Assembly (NCBI GenBank): GCA_944322725.1
Contig: CALUPU010000001.1
Span: 62,001 to 126,000, forward strand
Reading direction: 5' to 3'
Origin: Candidatus Gastranaerophilales bacterium
GTDB lineage: Bacteria > Cyanobacteriota > Vampirovibrionia > Gastranaerophilales > Gastranaerophilaceae
DNA: 64,000 bases
The notes under the pieces were generated by a model. That model ran no database searches, was not told the origin of the DNA, and saw nothing but the letters and a program-made list of their open reading frames with translations. Below, piece after piece: positions 43,353 to 53,074 of this stretch; position 1 is the first letter of the stretch; the number at the start of each line of letters is the position of its first letter. A program made the position numbers and the translations under genes.

Positions 43353-43736
43353 TTATTCTATTTCTTCTTTGTAGTCATTATATTCCAGCAGGTCACCGGA
43401 ATCTGCATGCGCATCTTCGCTTTCAATTTTTATGAGCCATCCTTCTTCGTAAGGGCTCTCATTGAGAATTTCCGGTGATTCTACAATTTTTTCATTAATT
43501 TCAATAACTCTTCCTCTGACCGGCATATAGATTTCAGATGCTGCTTTTACCGACTCTACAGTGGCAAAAACTTCGCCCTTGGTAAATTCTGAACCGACTT
43601 CCGGCAACTCTACAAAAACAATATCTCCAAGCTGTTCTACAGCATAATCGGTAAGACCTACCGTATAGACATTATTTTCACCTTCTAACAAATACTCGTG
43701 GCTTTTTGAACATAAAATACCATCAGGTACCATCAT
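43353..43736 (-). CDS. gcvH: Glycine cleavage system H protein
   Basis: Lipoyl carrier shuttling the aminomethyl group between P, T and L proteins. 127 residues. Lipoylated lysine K64 in 'ESVKAASE', 'DIVFVELPEVG', 'NESPYEEGWL'. AGGAG 9 nt before ATG 43736. Confidence 0.96.
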   Translation of the reverse strand: MMVPDGILCSKSHEYLLEGENNVYTVGLTDYAVEQLGDIVFVELPEVGSEFTKGEVFATVESVKAASEIYMPVRGRVIEINEKIVESPEILNESPYEEGWLIKIESEDAHADSGDLLEYNDYKEEIE

Positions 43737-43763
43737 TGTCGCTTTCTCCTATATGTCTGATAA

Positions 43764-44867
43764 CTATTTTTTATAATTCTTTTTTATAAACGGTCGTTTG
43801 ACAACTTTTGCATTGTATAATTTATTTCTTACCATAATTTGTATATCAGAGTCCAGCTTGATATCATCTTTTGTATTAACATATCCCATCCCTATGTTTT
43901 TGTCCAGAGATGGAGCATATCCGCCGCTTGTTACTGTCCCGGTTTTGTGTCCTTTGTAGTATATGTCATACTCATGTCTTGGTATTGCCCTTTCTGTCAT
44001 TTCAAAACCGATAAGCTTTTTGGATGTGCCGTTATGTAGCTGCGTAATTATTTCATCTTTTCCGTTGTAATCTTCACTTTTATCAGACGGAATAGACCAT
44101 TTGAGACCTGCTTCAACCGGGGTCGTTGTCTCATTTAAATCATTGCCGTACAACATAAGCGCTGCCTCAAGACGAAGCGTATCTCTTGCACCCAGCCCTA
44201 TTGGCTTTAAACCGAATAAATTCCCTGCTTCAAAAATATCATTCCATATTTTTAAAGCATATTCGTTTTTTACAATTATTTCAAAGCCGTCCTCACCTGT
44301 ATAGCCTGTTCTTGCAAGTAATACAGGTGTGCTATTTATCATATCTTCCTGTATCGTAAAAAATGCAGGCTGTTTTGTTTTATCAATACCCAGATTTTCT
44401 ATTATTTCACAGGCTGTTGGTCCCTGTATGGCAAGCATTGAATATTCTGATGATTTGTTGTCAATTTTAACATCGTATCCATTTTTTTCAGTGATAAACC
44501 AGTTGCAATCTTTTTCGATATTTGCTGCATTAACAATGATTAAGTAATTGCTTTCCTTCAATTTGTATATTATCAAATCATCGACTAAGCCGCCGTTATT
44601 CATCGTAAGCTGGCAATATACGGCTTTTTTATCAGTCAGTTTTGAAATATCCTGAGGAACTATTTTTTGTAGGAATGCTAAGGCATCTTTGCCGGATACA
44701 AAAACCTGACCCATATGTGATACATCAAACAACCCAGCTTTTTCTCTCACAGTTTTGTGTTCGTCAATGATTCCCGAATACTGGACAGGCATTTCCCAGC
44801 CGCCGAATTCTACCATTTTTGCGCCTAATTGTATATGTTTATCATAAAGGATAGTTTTTTTACCCAT
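43764..44867 (-). CDS. gcvT: Glycine cleavage system T protein (aminomethyltransferase)
   Basis: Releases ammonia and passes the one-carbon unit to tetrahydrofolate. 367 residues. 'GGWEMPVQYSGIIDEH', 'GLFDVSHMGQ', 'YTGEDGFEI', 'LGARDTLRLEAAL'. First gene of gcvT-gcvH-gcvPA. Only 68 bp separate it from rnhC, with a promoter inside, so there is no room for a full glycine riboswitch. Confidence 0.96.
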   Translation of the reverse strand: MGKKTILYDKHIQLGAKMVEFGGWEMPVQYSGIIDEHKTVREKAGLFDVSHMGQVFVSGKDALAFLQKIVPQDISKLTDKKAVYCQLTMNNGGLVDDLIIYKLKESNYLIIVNAANIEKDCNWFITEKNGYDVKIDNKSSEYSMLAIQGPTACEIIENLGIDKTKQPAFFTIQEDMINSTPVLLARTGYTGEDGFEIIVKNEYALKIWNDIFEAGNLFGLKPIGLGARDTLRLEAALMLYGNDLNETTTPVEAGLKWSIPSDKSEDYNGKDEIITQLHNGTSKKLIGFEMTERAIPRHEYDIYYKGHKTGTVTSGGYAPSLDKNIGMGYVNTKDDIKLDSDIQIMVRNKLYNAKVVKRPFIKKNYKK

Positions 44868-44896
44868 AACCTGCCCCGTAATGTCCGTATTACTTA

Positions 44897-44925
44897 TTTG
44901 TAGTTTATTTTTCGGTACATGTCAA
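44897..44925 (-). promoter_or_regulatory. gcvT promoter
   Basis: On the minus strand TTGACA (44925-44920), 17-bp spacer, TACAAA (44902-44897). Confidence 0.6.
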
Positions 44926-44935
44926 GGATAATTTT

Positions 44936-45823
44936 TTAAATTTGGGCATATGTTTTAAAGTGTGTTTTGACAGCATTTTTTAATTCGTCTTTTGAATATT
45001 TTTTGCTTATTATTTTTGCTGTTTGAAGGACTTTGTCTGACGATCCTTTGGGTATTTCGATACCGTATTTTACGGATATTTCGGCAATGCCTGTAAGAAA
45101 ATGTGCTCTTGCCAGTATTGAAGCAGCGGCGACTGCTATGTCGCTCTCTGCTTTGCAGCGTTGTTCAAGACGGATATTTTTACCTCTTTTTAAAAGAGCG
45201 TTTTTAATAAGTTTTTCATCACCGAATTTATCAGAAAGTGCAAAATCACATTCTTTTTTCTCTAAAATATTTTCAATGGCTCTTGCATGCCCCCAGGCAA
45301 GAAGAAGATTAAGGTTTTTAAGCTTTGCATAAAGTTCGTTATATTTTGCTGGATTTATTGTTATAACAGAGAAAGGGCAGTTATTTTTAATAACTGCTGT
45401 CATTTTATTTATGTTTTTATCATCAACTTTTTTGCAGTCTTTTATACCGGCTTTTTGTAATATTTCTATATTTGTTTCATCTACCATAACTGCAGCAATA
45501 ACAAGCGGACCGAAAAAATCCCCCTTGCCTGATTCATCGCTGCCTATATGTTTTATAGGAATATCCAAAGATAACTCATTGTTGGCGCTTGGCGAAGACA
45601 CAGGCGTAATACCGAGAAATTGTTCAACTCTTTTTGCTATATCACTTACATCAGAACCTTGAATTAAAAATTTACCCGTATTGTAAAAAATTGCGGAATA
45701 TTTTGATGTTCTTGCCCTCCACAAAGCATTTTGCTGAGGTGAAATTTCTGCTCCATCGTCTATAAAAAAGGTTTTCAGCTTTGATGATGTAGATTTTTCA
45801 AATTTATTTGAATAATAATTCAT
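44936..45823 (-). CDS. rnhC: Ribonuclease HIII
   Basis: Removes RNA from RNA-DNA hybrids. 295 residues from ATG 45823 (GGGGAAGAG upstream; a longer frame to 45856 is rejected). N-terminal TBP-like substrate domain (about 1-85) and catalytic domain with 'GSDESGKGDFFGPLV' (D96, E97), 'ALSDKFGDE' and 'AESDIAVAAASILAR', the HIII-specific signature. Confidence 0.95.
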   Translation of the reverse strand: MNYYSNKFEKSTSSKLKTFFIDDGAEISPQQNALWRARTSKYSAIFYNTGKFLIQGSDVSDIAKRVEQFLGITPVSSPSANNELSLDIPIKHIGSDESGKGDFFGPLVIAAVMVDETNIEILQKAGIKDCKKVDDKNINKMTAVIKNNCPFSVITINPAKYNELYAKLKNLNLLLAWGHARAIENILEKKECDFALSDKFGDEKLIKNALLKRGKNIRLEQRCKAESDIAVAAASILARAHFLTGIAEISVKYGIEIPKGSSDKVLQTAKIISKKYSKDELKNAVKTHFKTYAQI

Positions 45824-45868
45824 AACTCTTCCCCGATAATACTGATTTTTTAACACTATATCACAATA

Positions 45869-45897
45869 ATGACAGGGATTGAAAAATATTATATAAT
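45869..45897 (+). promoter_or_regulatory. Promoter of the AsmA-like gene
   Basis: ATGACA (45869-45874), 17-bp spacer, TATAAT (45892-45897); CGGAG follows before the ATG. Confidence 0.6.
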
Positions 45898-45913
45898 CTT
45901 TTCGGAGTAAGTA

Positions 45914-48900
45914 ATGAGTATTCTGAAAAAAACAGCCGTTTTCTTATTAATCTGTCTGGTGATATGTTATCTTGGGCTTTATCTTGCTATGCCTTATTTT
46001 TTAAACAGAAAAGATTATTCCGGATTACTGACAAAAAACATAAAAAATCAAACAGGGCTGACTCTTGTTGTGCACAAATATAAATTTTCTGTAGCTCCAA
46101 ATCTTGATGTTTCATTGAAGGCTGAAGAAATACAGGGCTTTTATCCTGACAAAAAACAATTTATGGATATAAAGAATCCCGATATAAGTATTTCTACTAT
46201 TTATTTGTTAAAAAAAGAATTTAAGATAAATAAAATAAAAGCAGATGAGTTTCAATTTTCAACAAAGCTGCTTAAAAACGGCAAAACCACTTTCCAGCAA
46301 TATATGGAAAAACATTTAAAACAGGATAAGTCTGATTTTAATTTTTCCAAAATTTTTCCCAAAATCAATATAAAAAAATATGTAATAAAATTAAAAGACG
46401 ATGAATCAGGTCAAAAATTCACTCTGAGAGGTGATAATTTTAAAATAACTCAAAATATTGATTTTAACTATGTTAATTTTGATACCGGAGGGGAATTATA
46501 CTGCTTTGATAAAAAATTTGTGAAATATTCAATAAAACTGGCTGTGCCTAAAGTATTGTTCTCAGATATAAATAATCAATTTTTTGATTTAACTGTTGAT
46601 GAACTTTATAAATATAACCTTTATGCAGAAATGAATGCGGATGTAAAAGTTCATGAAAAAGATGAAAAAATAACATATCTGAGCGGAAAAATCAATATAG
46701 ATAATTTTTCTTTACAGCTTGGTGCCCAAAAACTGCCTCCTAGTTACTTTCATATAAATCTTGATAAAGGTCGTGCCGCTTTAAGTTCAAAATTTTATAC
46801 GGCAAAAAACGAAAGTTCTGATATCACTGCTGATATAAAATTGACAAAACCTTTTGATATTAATATGAAATGCAAATGTGAAAAGGCACAGCTGGCTAAC
46901 CTCCAAAAACTGGCAATACCGGTAATGGAACTTTTAAAGATTAAAAATAATCTTAACGAGTTTAAAACAAACGGTACAATAAGTGCGGATTTTGAAGTTA
47001 AGACTGATTTTAAGACTCTGCATTCGAATGGATCTTTAAAGATTAAAAACGCAAATATTACTCATAATAGTATACCTTTAAAAATAAGCGGAATTAACGC
47101 GCTTGTGGATTTTTCAAACAACAGTGTGAAAATAAAACAGTCTGACATTCTTATAAATAATCAACCCGTAAAAGTCAGCGGAACAATTGACTCCGATGCA
47201 AACGGAGATATTATAGTGGTTTCGAAAAATCTTGATTTAAATCATATATTGAATGCCTTTCCTTTTTTAAAACTGCAAAAAAATCTTGTGATTAAAAGCG
47301 GTAAACTATCATTCACAACAAAAATTAAAGGCAAACTCTCTGCTGCAGTCCCTCAGATTAATGCTCTTGTTACTGATTTTTGTGCAGCGGATACGGTTAA
47401 GAATATAAAGTTAACAGTTAAAGAAATATTGATTGATGCAAAAACAAACAAAGATAAGTATTCAGGAGTCATAACCCTAAAAAATATATTGTGTTATTCA
47501 AAATCAATACCTGCTTCTTCTAACACAATAAGCATTCCAAATCTCAGTGCAAAATTTGATAATAAAAATCTTGATATTAATCCCTCAAAAATTAATGCAG
47601 GTAATGCAAAGCTTATTATATCAGGAGGTGTAAAGGACTATAGCACTGCTCCTAAAATAATCCTCAATGCTTCAGGTACGGTTGATACAACGCTGATAAA
47701 AAGTTTTGCGCCTGTTGATATAAAACTGTTTTCAAAGGGATATTTGCCTGTTAAAGCACTTTTGCTTTCAGATACAAAGGATACAAAATTAAAACTTGAT
47801 GCACTTGCGAATCCTGACAATTACATTACGCCTGTTTTAGTCAAAAGTTTTGATAAAACCAATACACTTACGTCACTGCAGGCTAAAATATCATCCGGCG
47901 ATATTATCGTGGAGGATTTGTCGCTTTATTACGCAAACGGAATTAACGGGCTTACAAGGGATATTAATAAACTTAAACTCAAAAAAGCAATTAGTGTCAA
48001 AGGAAAAATTCATAATGCAGGGCAGAAATTTGATAATTTTCATATTTATATTCCTGATAGTTTGAGTATTTCTATCCCGGGAATAAATTCTTCCAATGCC
48101 CTGCTGAGTGCTGATATTACTGTTAACGGAAACATGAAAAAGCCTGTTTTAAACGGTGTTTTAGCGGTTTCGGCTCTTGATATACCTCAATATTATATAA
48201 AAGCACAGAGTGCTGTTGTTACTTTAAATAAATCGCTGATTAATGCTCAGATTAAAAATTTGAAAATAAAAGGGATGGACATTTCTGTTGATGCTGCTGC
48301 ACCTTATGATGCTTTAACAACAAAACAGATAAGCAGCCTTAAATTAAGTGCTGGATATGTGGATATGGATTATCTTATGGCTTTGATGCAGATTTTGCCG
48401 TTTCTTGAACAATCAAAATATGCTCCGGGTGCTGAATTTCCATATATAATAAATAACGGAAAACTCAATATTAAATCATTTAAAATGGGGCAGATTAAAG
48501 CAAATAACGTAACTGCTGATTTGTCTTCAAAAAAGAATATTCTTTACATAAAAAAAATGTTTTCGGATGCATACGGTGGAAAAGCAGCGGGAAATATAAC
48601 ATACAACTTCCCATATAATTCTATACACGCAGAGATACAGGGCAGGAATATGGATGCGGCTTCCGCAGCAAAAGACTTTTTGCCAAAGGAACAAAAAATT
48701 ACCGGCAGATTAAATTTTGATGCTTCTGTGGATATGCTCGGTACATCTTATGAGCAGCAGATGAAAACGCTTAAAGGCAAAGCGGATGTTCTTGTAAATA
48801 ACGCTCATCTCGGTCAATTAGGCAGATTTGAACACTTTTTGTATGCACAAAATCTTTTATCACAAAGGCTTATCTATGCCAGTTTAAATAGTGCAAAGCA

Positions 48901-49528
48901 AGCTATAAGTCCTAAAGATACAGGGTTTGTTACTTACTTAAAAGGTGTTATACGATTTTCTTCTGGATATGCACATCTCAATCCTGTTTTAACCGCAGGA
49001 CCACAAATGAGTATGTATATCACAGGTTATATAAATCTTTTGAACAATTATACAGATTTGCAAATTCTTGGAAAAGTCTCATCAGAAGTTTCTAGTTCTA
49101 CAGGTTTACTGGGTTCGATGACAATAAAAGATTTTCTTGATGAACACACAAAATACGGGTCTGCTGCTGCAAAATTATTTAATTCCTGTAACTCGGAAAT
49201 ACCGGAGATGGATTTATCCAAAATACCTTCCTTGAGTCCTGACTATAAGTATCAAACAAAGAATTTTCGCGTGTTGATAGAAGGCGACCCTGATAATGTT
49301 AGTTCCGTAAAATCCTTTACATGGGTAAACCCTATAGGAACTAAAAGGAAACTGATTGAACAGAATAATATTAAATCAACTGAAACGAAAATTGAAAATA
49401 ATCAGCGTCAATCACAGGAAAACACCACTGCAGAGCAGAATACTCAGCCTCGTCAAAAAACTGTTACTGCTGTTCCCTCTTCACAACCCGGGTTTTTGGA
49501 TTCGATTCCGGATTATTTTCATGACTGA
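45914..49528 (+). CDS. AsmA/TamB-like envelope protein
   Basis: 1204 residues. One N-terminal membrane span (about 6-28) and then a long beta-rich, Lys/Asn-rich periplasmic body with many short strands, as in AsmA-like bridge proteins that line a hydrophobic groove for lipid transport between membranes. The C-terminal region ('GKLNIKSFKMGQIKANNVTADL', 'YGGKAAGNITYNF', 'LKGVIRFSSGYAHL', 'KDFLDEHTKYG') matches the AsmA-like C-terminal domain. A low-complexity Gln/Thr tail ends the protein. The last 65 bp overlap the opposing nucleotidase gene. Confidence 0.8.
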   Translation: MSILKKTAVFLLICLVICYLGLYLAMPYFLNRKDYSGLLTKNIKNQTGLTLVVHKYKFSVAPNLDVSLKAEEIQGFYPDKKQFMDIKNPDISISTIYLLKKEFKINKIKADEFQFSTKLLKNGKTTFQQYMEKHLKQDKSDFNFSKIFPKINIKKYVIKLKDDESGQKFTLRGDNFKITQNIDFNYVNFDTGGELYCFDKKFVKYSIKLAVPKVLFSDINNQFFDLTVDELYKYNLYAEMNADVKVHEKDEKITYLSGKINIDNFSLQLGAQKLPPSYFHINLDKGRAALSSKFYTAKNESSDITADIKLTKPFDINMKCKCEKAQLANLQKLAIPVMELLKIKNNLNEFKTNGTISADFEVKTDFKTLHSNGSLKIKNANITHNSIPLKISGINALVDFSNNSVKIKQSDILINNQPVKVSGTIDSDANGDIIVVSKNLDLNHILNAFPFLKLQKNLVIKSGKLSFTTKIKGKLSAAVPQINALVTDFCAADTVKNIKLTVKEILIDAKTNKDKYSGVITLKNILCYSKSIPASSNTISIPNLSAKFDNKNLDINPSKINAGNAKLIISGGVKDYSTAPKIILNASGTVDTTLIKSFAPVDIKLFSKGYLPVKALLLSDTKDTKLKLDALANPDNYITPVLVKSFDKTNTLTSLQAKISSGDIIVEDLSLYYANGINGLTRDINKLKLKKAISVKGKIHNAGQKFDNFHIYIPDSLSISIPGINSSNALLSADITVNGNMKKPVLNGVLAVSALDIPQYYIKAQSAVVTLNKSLINAQIKNLKIKGMDISVDAAAPYDALTTKQISSLKLSAGYVDMDYLMALMQILPFLEQSKYAPGAEFPYIINNGKLNIKSFKMGQIKANNVTADLSSKKNILYIKKMFSDAYGGKAAGNITYNFPYNSIHAEIQGRNMDAASAAKDFLPKEQKITGRLNFDASVDMLGTSYEQQMKTLKGKADVLVNNAHLGQLGRFEHFLYAQNLLSQRLIYASLNSAKQAISPKDTGFVTYLKGVIRFSSGYAHLNPVLTAGPQMSMYITGYINLLNNYTDLQILGKVSSEVSSSTGLLGSMTIKDFLDEHTKYGSAAAKLFNSCNSEIPEMDLSKIPSLSPDYKYQTKNFRVLIEGDPDNVSSVKSFTWVNPIGTKRKLIEQNNIKSTETKIENNQRQSQENTTAEQNTQPRQKTVTAVPSSQPGFLDSIPDYFHD

Positions 49529-51131
49529 TTCGTCCTGTTTTATCAATTGAAAGCGGTTTGTTGTTAAAAGATTTAAAGTAATCAATTAACAAATCTGTTT
49601 CGTTCTTGTCAAAGGTTTTAATGAGTTTTTCCGGTGCATGTAATATCTCTAGACCTTCTGTTCCTCCGCTTAAGAATGAGTTGTAAGCTACTGTGTAGAA
49701 TTTGTCCTCACGGGGATTTTGTACATTCATAGGCTCTTTTGTTCCATCATCTTTTAAAAGGTATGCTTCTTTGATTTTTCCGTCATGACCTATTATGTAT
49801 GACATACCAGCAACCTGTAATGCGCCTGTTCTGTGATATTTTTTAGTAGCTTCAATGCCGTTATTAATAGCTGTGAGGATATCTTTTTCACTTAATCTGT
49901 ATGTAGAAATATTGTTGTAGTACGGCATCATATCAATAATGACCCTGTCTGTTACATCACCCTGCTGGAGAGTATTTCTCATTGTGCCTGCATTATTTAA
50001 TACAATATCTGCCCCTGTGTATTCTTTATATGCATCACATAGGAATGAACACATAGGACTTTCATCGAGTACTGCCTCTGACATTGATTTTACTTCATGA
50101 ACCAAATTGCCGATTTTTACAGGATGACCTATCATCATTCTTTCGGCTAAAACTGCTTTTAAACTGTCTTTTTCTGCGTCTAAAGATTTTACATCATTAC
50201 TGGCATTAATAATTTTTCCGTTTTTATCATATACAACATCAAGGATTCCGTACCAGTGACCATTTTTACTTGCCTGTGTAATAATTATCGGTTCACCCCT
50301 TTGGGAAAGAAAATAGTTTACATTTGGCTGCAAACCTTTTAATAAATCGTGTGAATGCGCACCATGTATAATGTCAACACCGTTTACAGCCTTTGCAATT
50401 GCAATATCTGCATCATAACCCATATGGGAAAGTACTGTAATCTTATTCACACCCTGCGCTTCCATTTTATTAACTTCCTGTTGAAGTGCTTTAATTGTGT
50501 CGCTGAGGTTTAATACATCTATATCCTTACTCTTATCCTTGCTCTGCTGGTTAATTCTCATATATAAATCTGACGGTATAAGACCGATTACGCCGAATTT
50601 TTGGCCGTTTTCTTCAAAAATCATTGACTTGGCAAGCCTGCCTGCATCTATATCATCCTGCAAAGAAGAATTTGGTGCTGTAACAAGGTTTAGAGCGAGT
50701 GTTTTAACCTTAGAGTTATCCATAAGTTTGGACAAACCTTGTGAGCCTTCATCGTCAAACTCGTGGTTCCCCGGAGTTTTTGCTCTTGCATTGATAAAAT
50801 TTTCTAAAAGTATTATAAGATTATTTTTCTGTCTGTTTGCACCTACTGAACCGTCACCTGAAAGGTATGTAGAATAAACAATATCAGGGTTATTTTTGCT
50901 TTCTGCATCAAACCTCTCTTTTACTGTAATAAGTTTTCTGTAGCCTTTCAAAATTCCGTGTAAATCATTAGCATATAGATTCCGTGTTCTTACTTCTCCG
51001 TTTTGATACGGTGATTGTGTTTTTGGCTGCGGGGCGGATGAGGTTTGAACATTGTAATTATTTCCGATATTGTTGCCAATATTCTGTTTAAACCCGATAT
51101 TATAACGATTAAAATTATTGTTAATAAACAT
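49464..51131 (-). CDS. 5'-nucleotidase/2',3'-cyclic phosphodiesterase family metallophosphatase
   Basis: 555 residues from ATG 51131 (GGAAG upstream; the longer frame adds 19 residues). Metal motifs: D56-L-H58 in 'ANDLHG', 'SGDGSVG', 'PGNHEFD' (120-126), 'LSHMGYDAD' and 'HGAHSHD'. C-terminal 5'-nucleotidase domain 'VLNNAGTMRNTLQQGDVT'. Such enzymes are usually periplasmic, but the N-terminus here is Asn-rich ('MFINNNFNRYNIGFKQNIG') with no Sec signal. Confidence 0.88.
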   Translation of the reverse strand: MFINNNFNRYNIGFKQNIGNNIGNNYNVQTSSAPQPKTQSPYQNGEVRTRNLYANDLHGILKGYRKLITVKERFDAESKNNPDIVYSTYLSGDGSVGANRQKNNLIILLENFINARAKTPGNHEFDDEGSQGLSKLMDNSKVKTLALNLVTAPNSSLQDDIDAGRLAKSMIFEENGQKFGVIGLIPSDLYMRINQQSKDKSKDIDVLNLSDTIKALQQEVNKMEAQGVNKITVLSHMGYDADIAIAKAVNGVDIIHGAHSHDLLKGLQPNVNYFLSQRGEPIIITQASKNGHWYGILDVVYDKNGKIINASNDVKSLDAEKDSLKAVLAERMMIGHPVKIGNLVHEVKSMSEAVLDESPMCSFLCDAYKEYTGADIVLNNAGTMRNTLQQGDVTDRVIIDMMPYYNNISTYRLSEKDILTAINNGIEATKKYHRTGALQVAGMSYIIGHDGKIKEAYLLKDDGTKEPMNVQNPREDKFYTVAYNSFLSGGTEGLEILHAPEKLIKTFDKNETDLLIDYFKSFNNKPLSIDKTGRISHENNPESNPKTRVVKREQQ

Positions 51132-51288
51132 AAAAACTTCCACTATTCTGACACTTGTATAAAACACGTAAAAAGAAATTTTTGCCATGATTTTAACATT
51201 TGTTTACAAATTGCAGTTGTGAGTAAATTTTATAAATCTAATCGTTTTTATATATATAAGGTTAGATAATTTATTAGGTAGTTTAATT

Positions 51289-52521
51289 ATGGTAAACGGT
51301 ATTTCAGGTTATAACGGCAATTCATCAGCATTCTACAGAGCAGCTGCAGGTACTGCTGTTGCGCACAAAAATGATGTTGAAAATATGATTAGATTTGTTA
51401 ACGGGCAGCCTCTTAATACCGTAACAGAACCCGGCATTGCTGAATCGACAATGGGCGTATTGCCTTTTGCAGGCATTTTCGGTGCTTTTCAGGGTATAGG
51501 TGCTTTAAAAAATAATGGTCTTACAGGCAGTGAACTTGAAAAGTTTAAAGCAGACAAAAAGGCAGGTACTGCAAAAGGCTGGAATATCAAAGAAACAATA
51601 AAAAATGTAAATGCAAGGTATCCTTATGCTAAAGGTGATGCAATTAAAGCCGGCAAAGACTTTTTAAACAGAGAATACGGAGACTTCTTTAAAAAGACAA
51701 CTACTCCTAACGAAACAAGAATTCCTCTTATCAGTAAATTCTTGGATAAAATTCCAGGTTATACAAAATTAAGAGCAACCGGTTTTGGTAAAGCAATGGG
51801 TCGTTCAGGTGCAGGCTTTATGGCAGTAATGGACGGCGCTATAAAAACAATGACAGATGTTGTTCCTGCATTCCAGCAGCTTGGATTTAAAGCCGGTATG
51901 AAACAGCTGGCTAAAACAGGTACTGAAGTTGCAGTAGGTGCTGCAGGCTGGCTTGCCGGTGATGCAATTGGTATGGCTGCAGGTGCTGCTATCGGTACAG
52001 CAATATTCCCTGGTGTTGGTACTGCAATAGGCGGTTTCTTAGGAAGATTCCTCGGCGGTGCAATTGGCGGTGCTGTTGCCGCTAAAACAGCAAAGGCTAT
52101 TACCGGTAAAACAGAAATTGAAAAAGCAAGTGATGCACAAATCTCTCAGGCTGCACAACAGGTTAATTCTGATGAAGAAACAAAAATTGCTCTTGCTCAG
52201 GCAGCATTAGAACAGGCAAATCAGATTCTTGCTCAGTATCCGCAAAGTCCTGATGCTCTCGCTGCTAAAGAAGCAGCAGAAGCTGTTCTTCTGCAAGCTG
52301 CACAAAATATACAAACTGCTCAAACTACTCAGGTTCAACAGCCTGCTCTTCAACAGCCGCAAACTGGATTTAATCCTGCATTTCAGGGTATCCCGGAGGT
52401 TCCAGGTTTTAACGGATACGGTTATGATATGAATGTATATAACCAGGCAATGGCTAATGCATCTATGCCCTATGTATCCTGCCAGACTTACTCAAATCCA
52501 TTTATGTCAAAATTAGGCTAG
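51289..52521 (+). CDS. Glycine-zipper protein, unknown
   Basis: 410 residues. N-terminus 'MVNGISGYNGNSSAF' without a signal. A hydrophobic small-residue block at about 213-268 ('GDAIGMAAGAAIGTAIFPGVG', 'GGFLGRFLGGAIGGAV') is a strong glycine zipper, a membrane-inserting motif known from bacteriocins, pore formers and some effectors. It is followed by an Ala/Gln-rich helical repeat region and a Tyr/Asn/Pro tail with two Cys... residues near the end. AGGTAG before the ATG; divergent from the nucleotidase gene. Function not recognised. Confidence 0.65.
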   Translation: MVNGISGYNGNSSAFYRAAAGTAVAHKNDVENMIRFVNGQPLNTVTEPGIAESTMGVLPFAGIFGAFQGIGALKNNGLTGSELEKFKADKKAGTAKGWNIKETIKNVNARYPYAKGDAIKAGKDFLNREYGDFFKKTTTPNETRIPLISKFLDKIPGYTKLRATGFGKAMGRSGAGFMAVMDGAIKTMTDVVPAFQQLGFKAGMKQLAKTGTEVAVGAAGWLAGDAIGMAAGAAIGTAIFPGVGTAIGGFLGRFLGGAIGGAVAAKTAKAITGKTEIEKASDAQISQAAQQVNSDEETKIALAQAALEQANQILAQYPQSPDALAAKEAAEAVLLQAAQNIQTAQTTQVQQPALQQPQTGFNPAFQGIPEVPGFNGYGYDMNVYNQAMANASMPYVSCQTYSNPFMSKLG

Positions 52522-52570
52522 AAGAAATATTTCCATAAACTATTTACCATATAAACTAACCAAAAGAAAA

Positions 52571-52602
52571 GCGGTCCGATGTTGTCGTGACCGCATTTTT
52601 TT
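52571..52602 (+). terminator. Terminator of the glycine-zipper gene
   Basis: GCGGTC/GACCGC stem with inner CGA/TCG, then a 7-T run. A second hairpin TCTGAGA/TCTCAGA near 52657-52681 lies after the opposing RHH gene. Confidence 0.8.
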
Positions 52603-52693
52603 ATAAAAACCTATTTCCTTTTCCCCTATTAGTCCAGTATTGCGTCTAGTGTTGTCTGAGAATACTTTTTATATCTCAGATATTAAAGCTTTT

Positions 52694-52882
52694 TTAGTCA
52701 AGTAATGCTTCTAAAATTGATGCATTTTTTGCAGCAATTGTATTTTCACGAACTCTGTTTCTGTGAATGTAAGTTCTCAATGCTTCACGAATCAATTCAC
52801 TTCTTGAACGATTTTCGTTGTCTGCAACCTGGTCGATTTCATCTAAGAATTTTTCGGGCATTGAAATAAGTACTCTTGACAT
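52694..52882 (-). CDS. Orphan ribbon-helix-helix (CopG-like) DNA-binding protein
   Basis: 62 residues. Strand 'SRVLISMPEKFLDEIDQVA', turn 'DNENRSRSELIREALRTYI' are the CopG/ParD/NikR N-terminal RHH fold. The C-terminal 'AKNASILEALLD' is short. AAGGAGG before the ATG. There is no toxin gene beside it, so a free-standing repressor is more likely than an antitoxin. Its upstream region resembles that of the small gene at 59310. Confidence 0.85.
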   Translation of the reverse strand: MSRVLISMPEKFLDEIDQVADNENRSRSELIREALRTYIHRNRVRENTIAAKNASILEALLD

Positions 52883-53074
52883 AAGTTTTCCTCCTTGTGG
52901 ATTTTCTACTCTCTTTTTGTTTTTTGTCTCTTAATATCTCTCGTACTTATATAAACAATTTTTTGAAATAAAAATTGCGTCTTTTTTATATATTTTGTAT
53001 ATTCTTCTTAATAAAACTTAATATGTTACAAAAATATCAAGATATATCCGGCTCTACAGAGCCATTTTAATCTA

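Noticed and set aside
44868-44935. Glycine riboswitch before gcvT
   Set aside because: Only 68 bp, mostly filled by a promoter; no tandem aptamer motifs.
52694-52882. Type II toxin-antitoxin operon with the RHH gene as antitoxin
   Set aside because: No second small gene on the same strand; nearest neighbour is a kinase 190 bp away.
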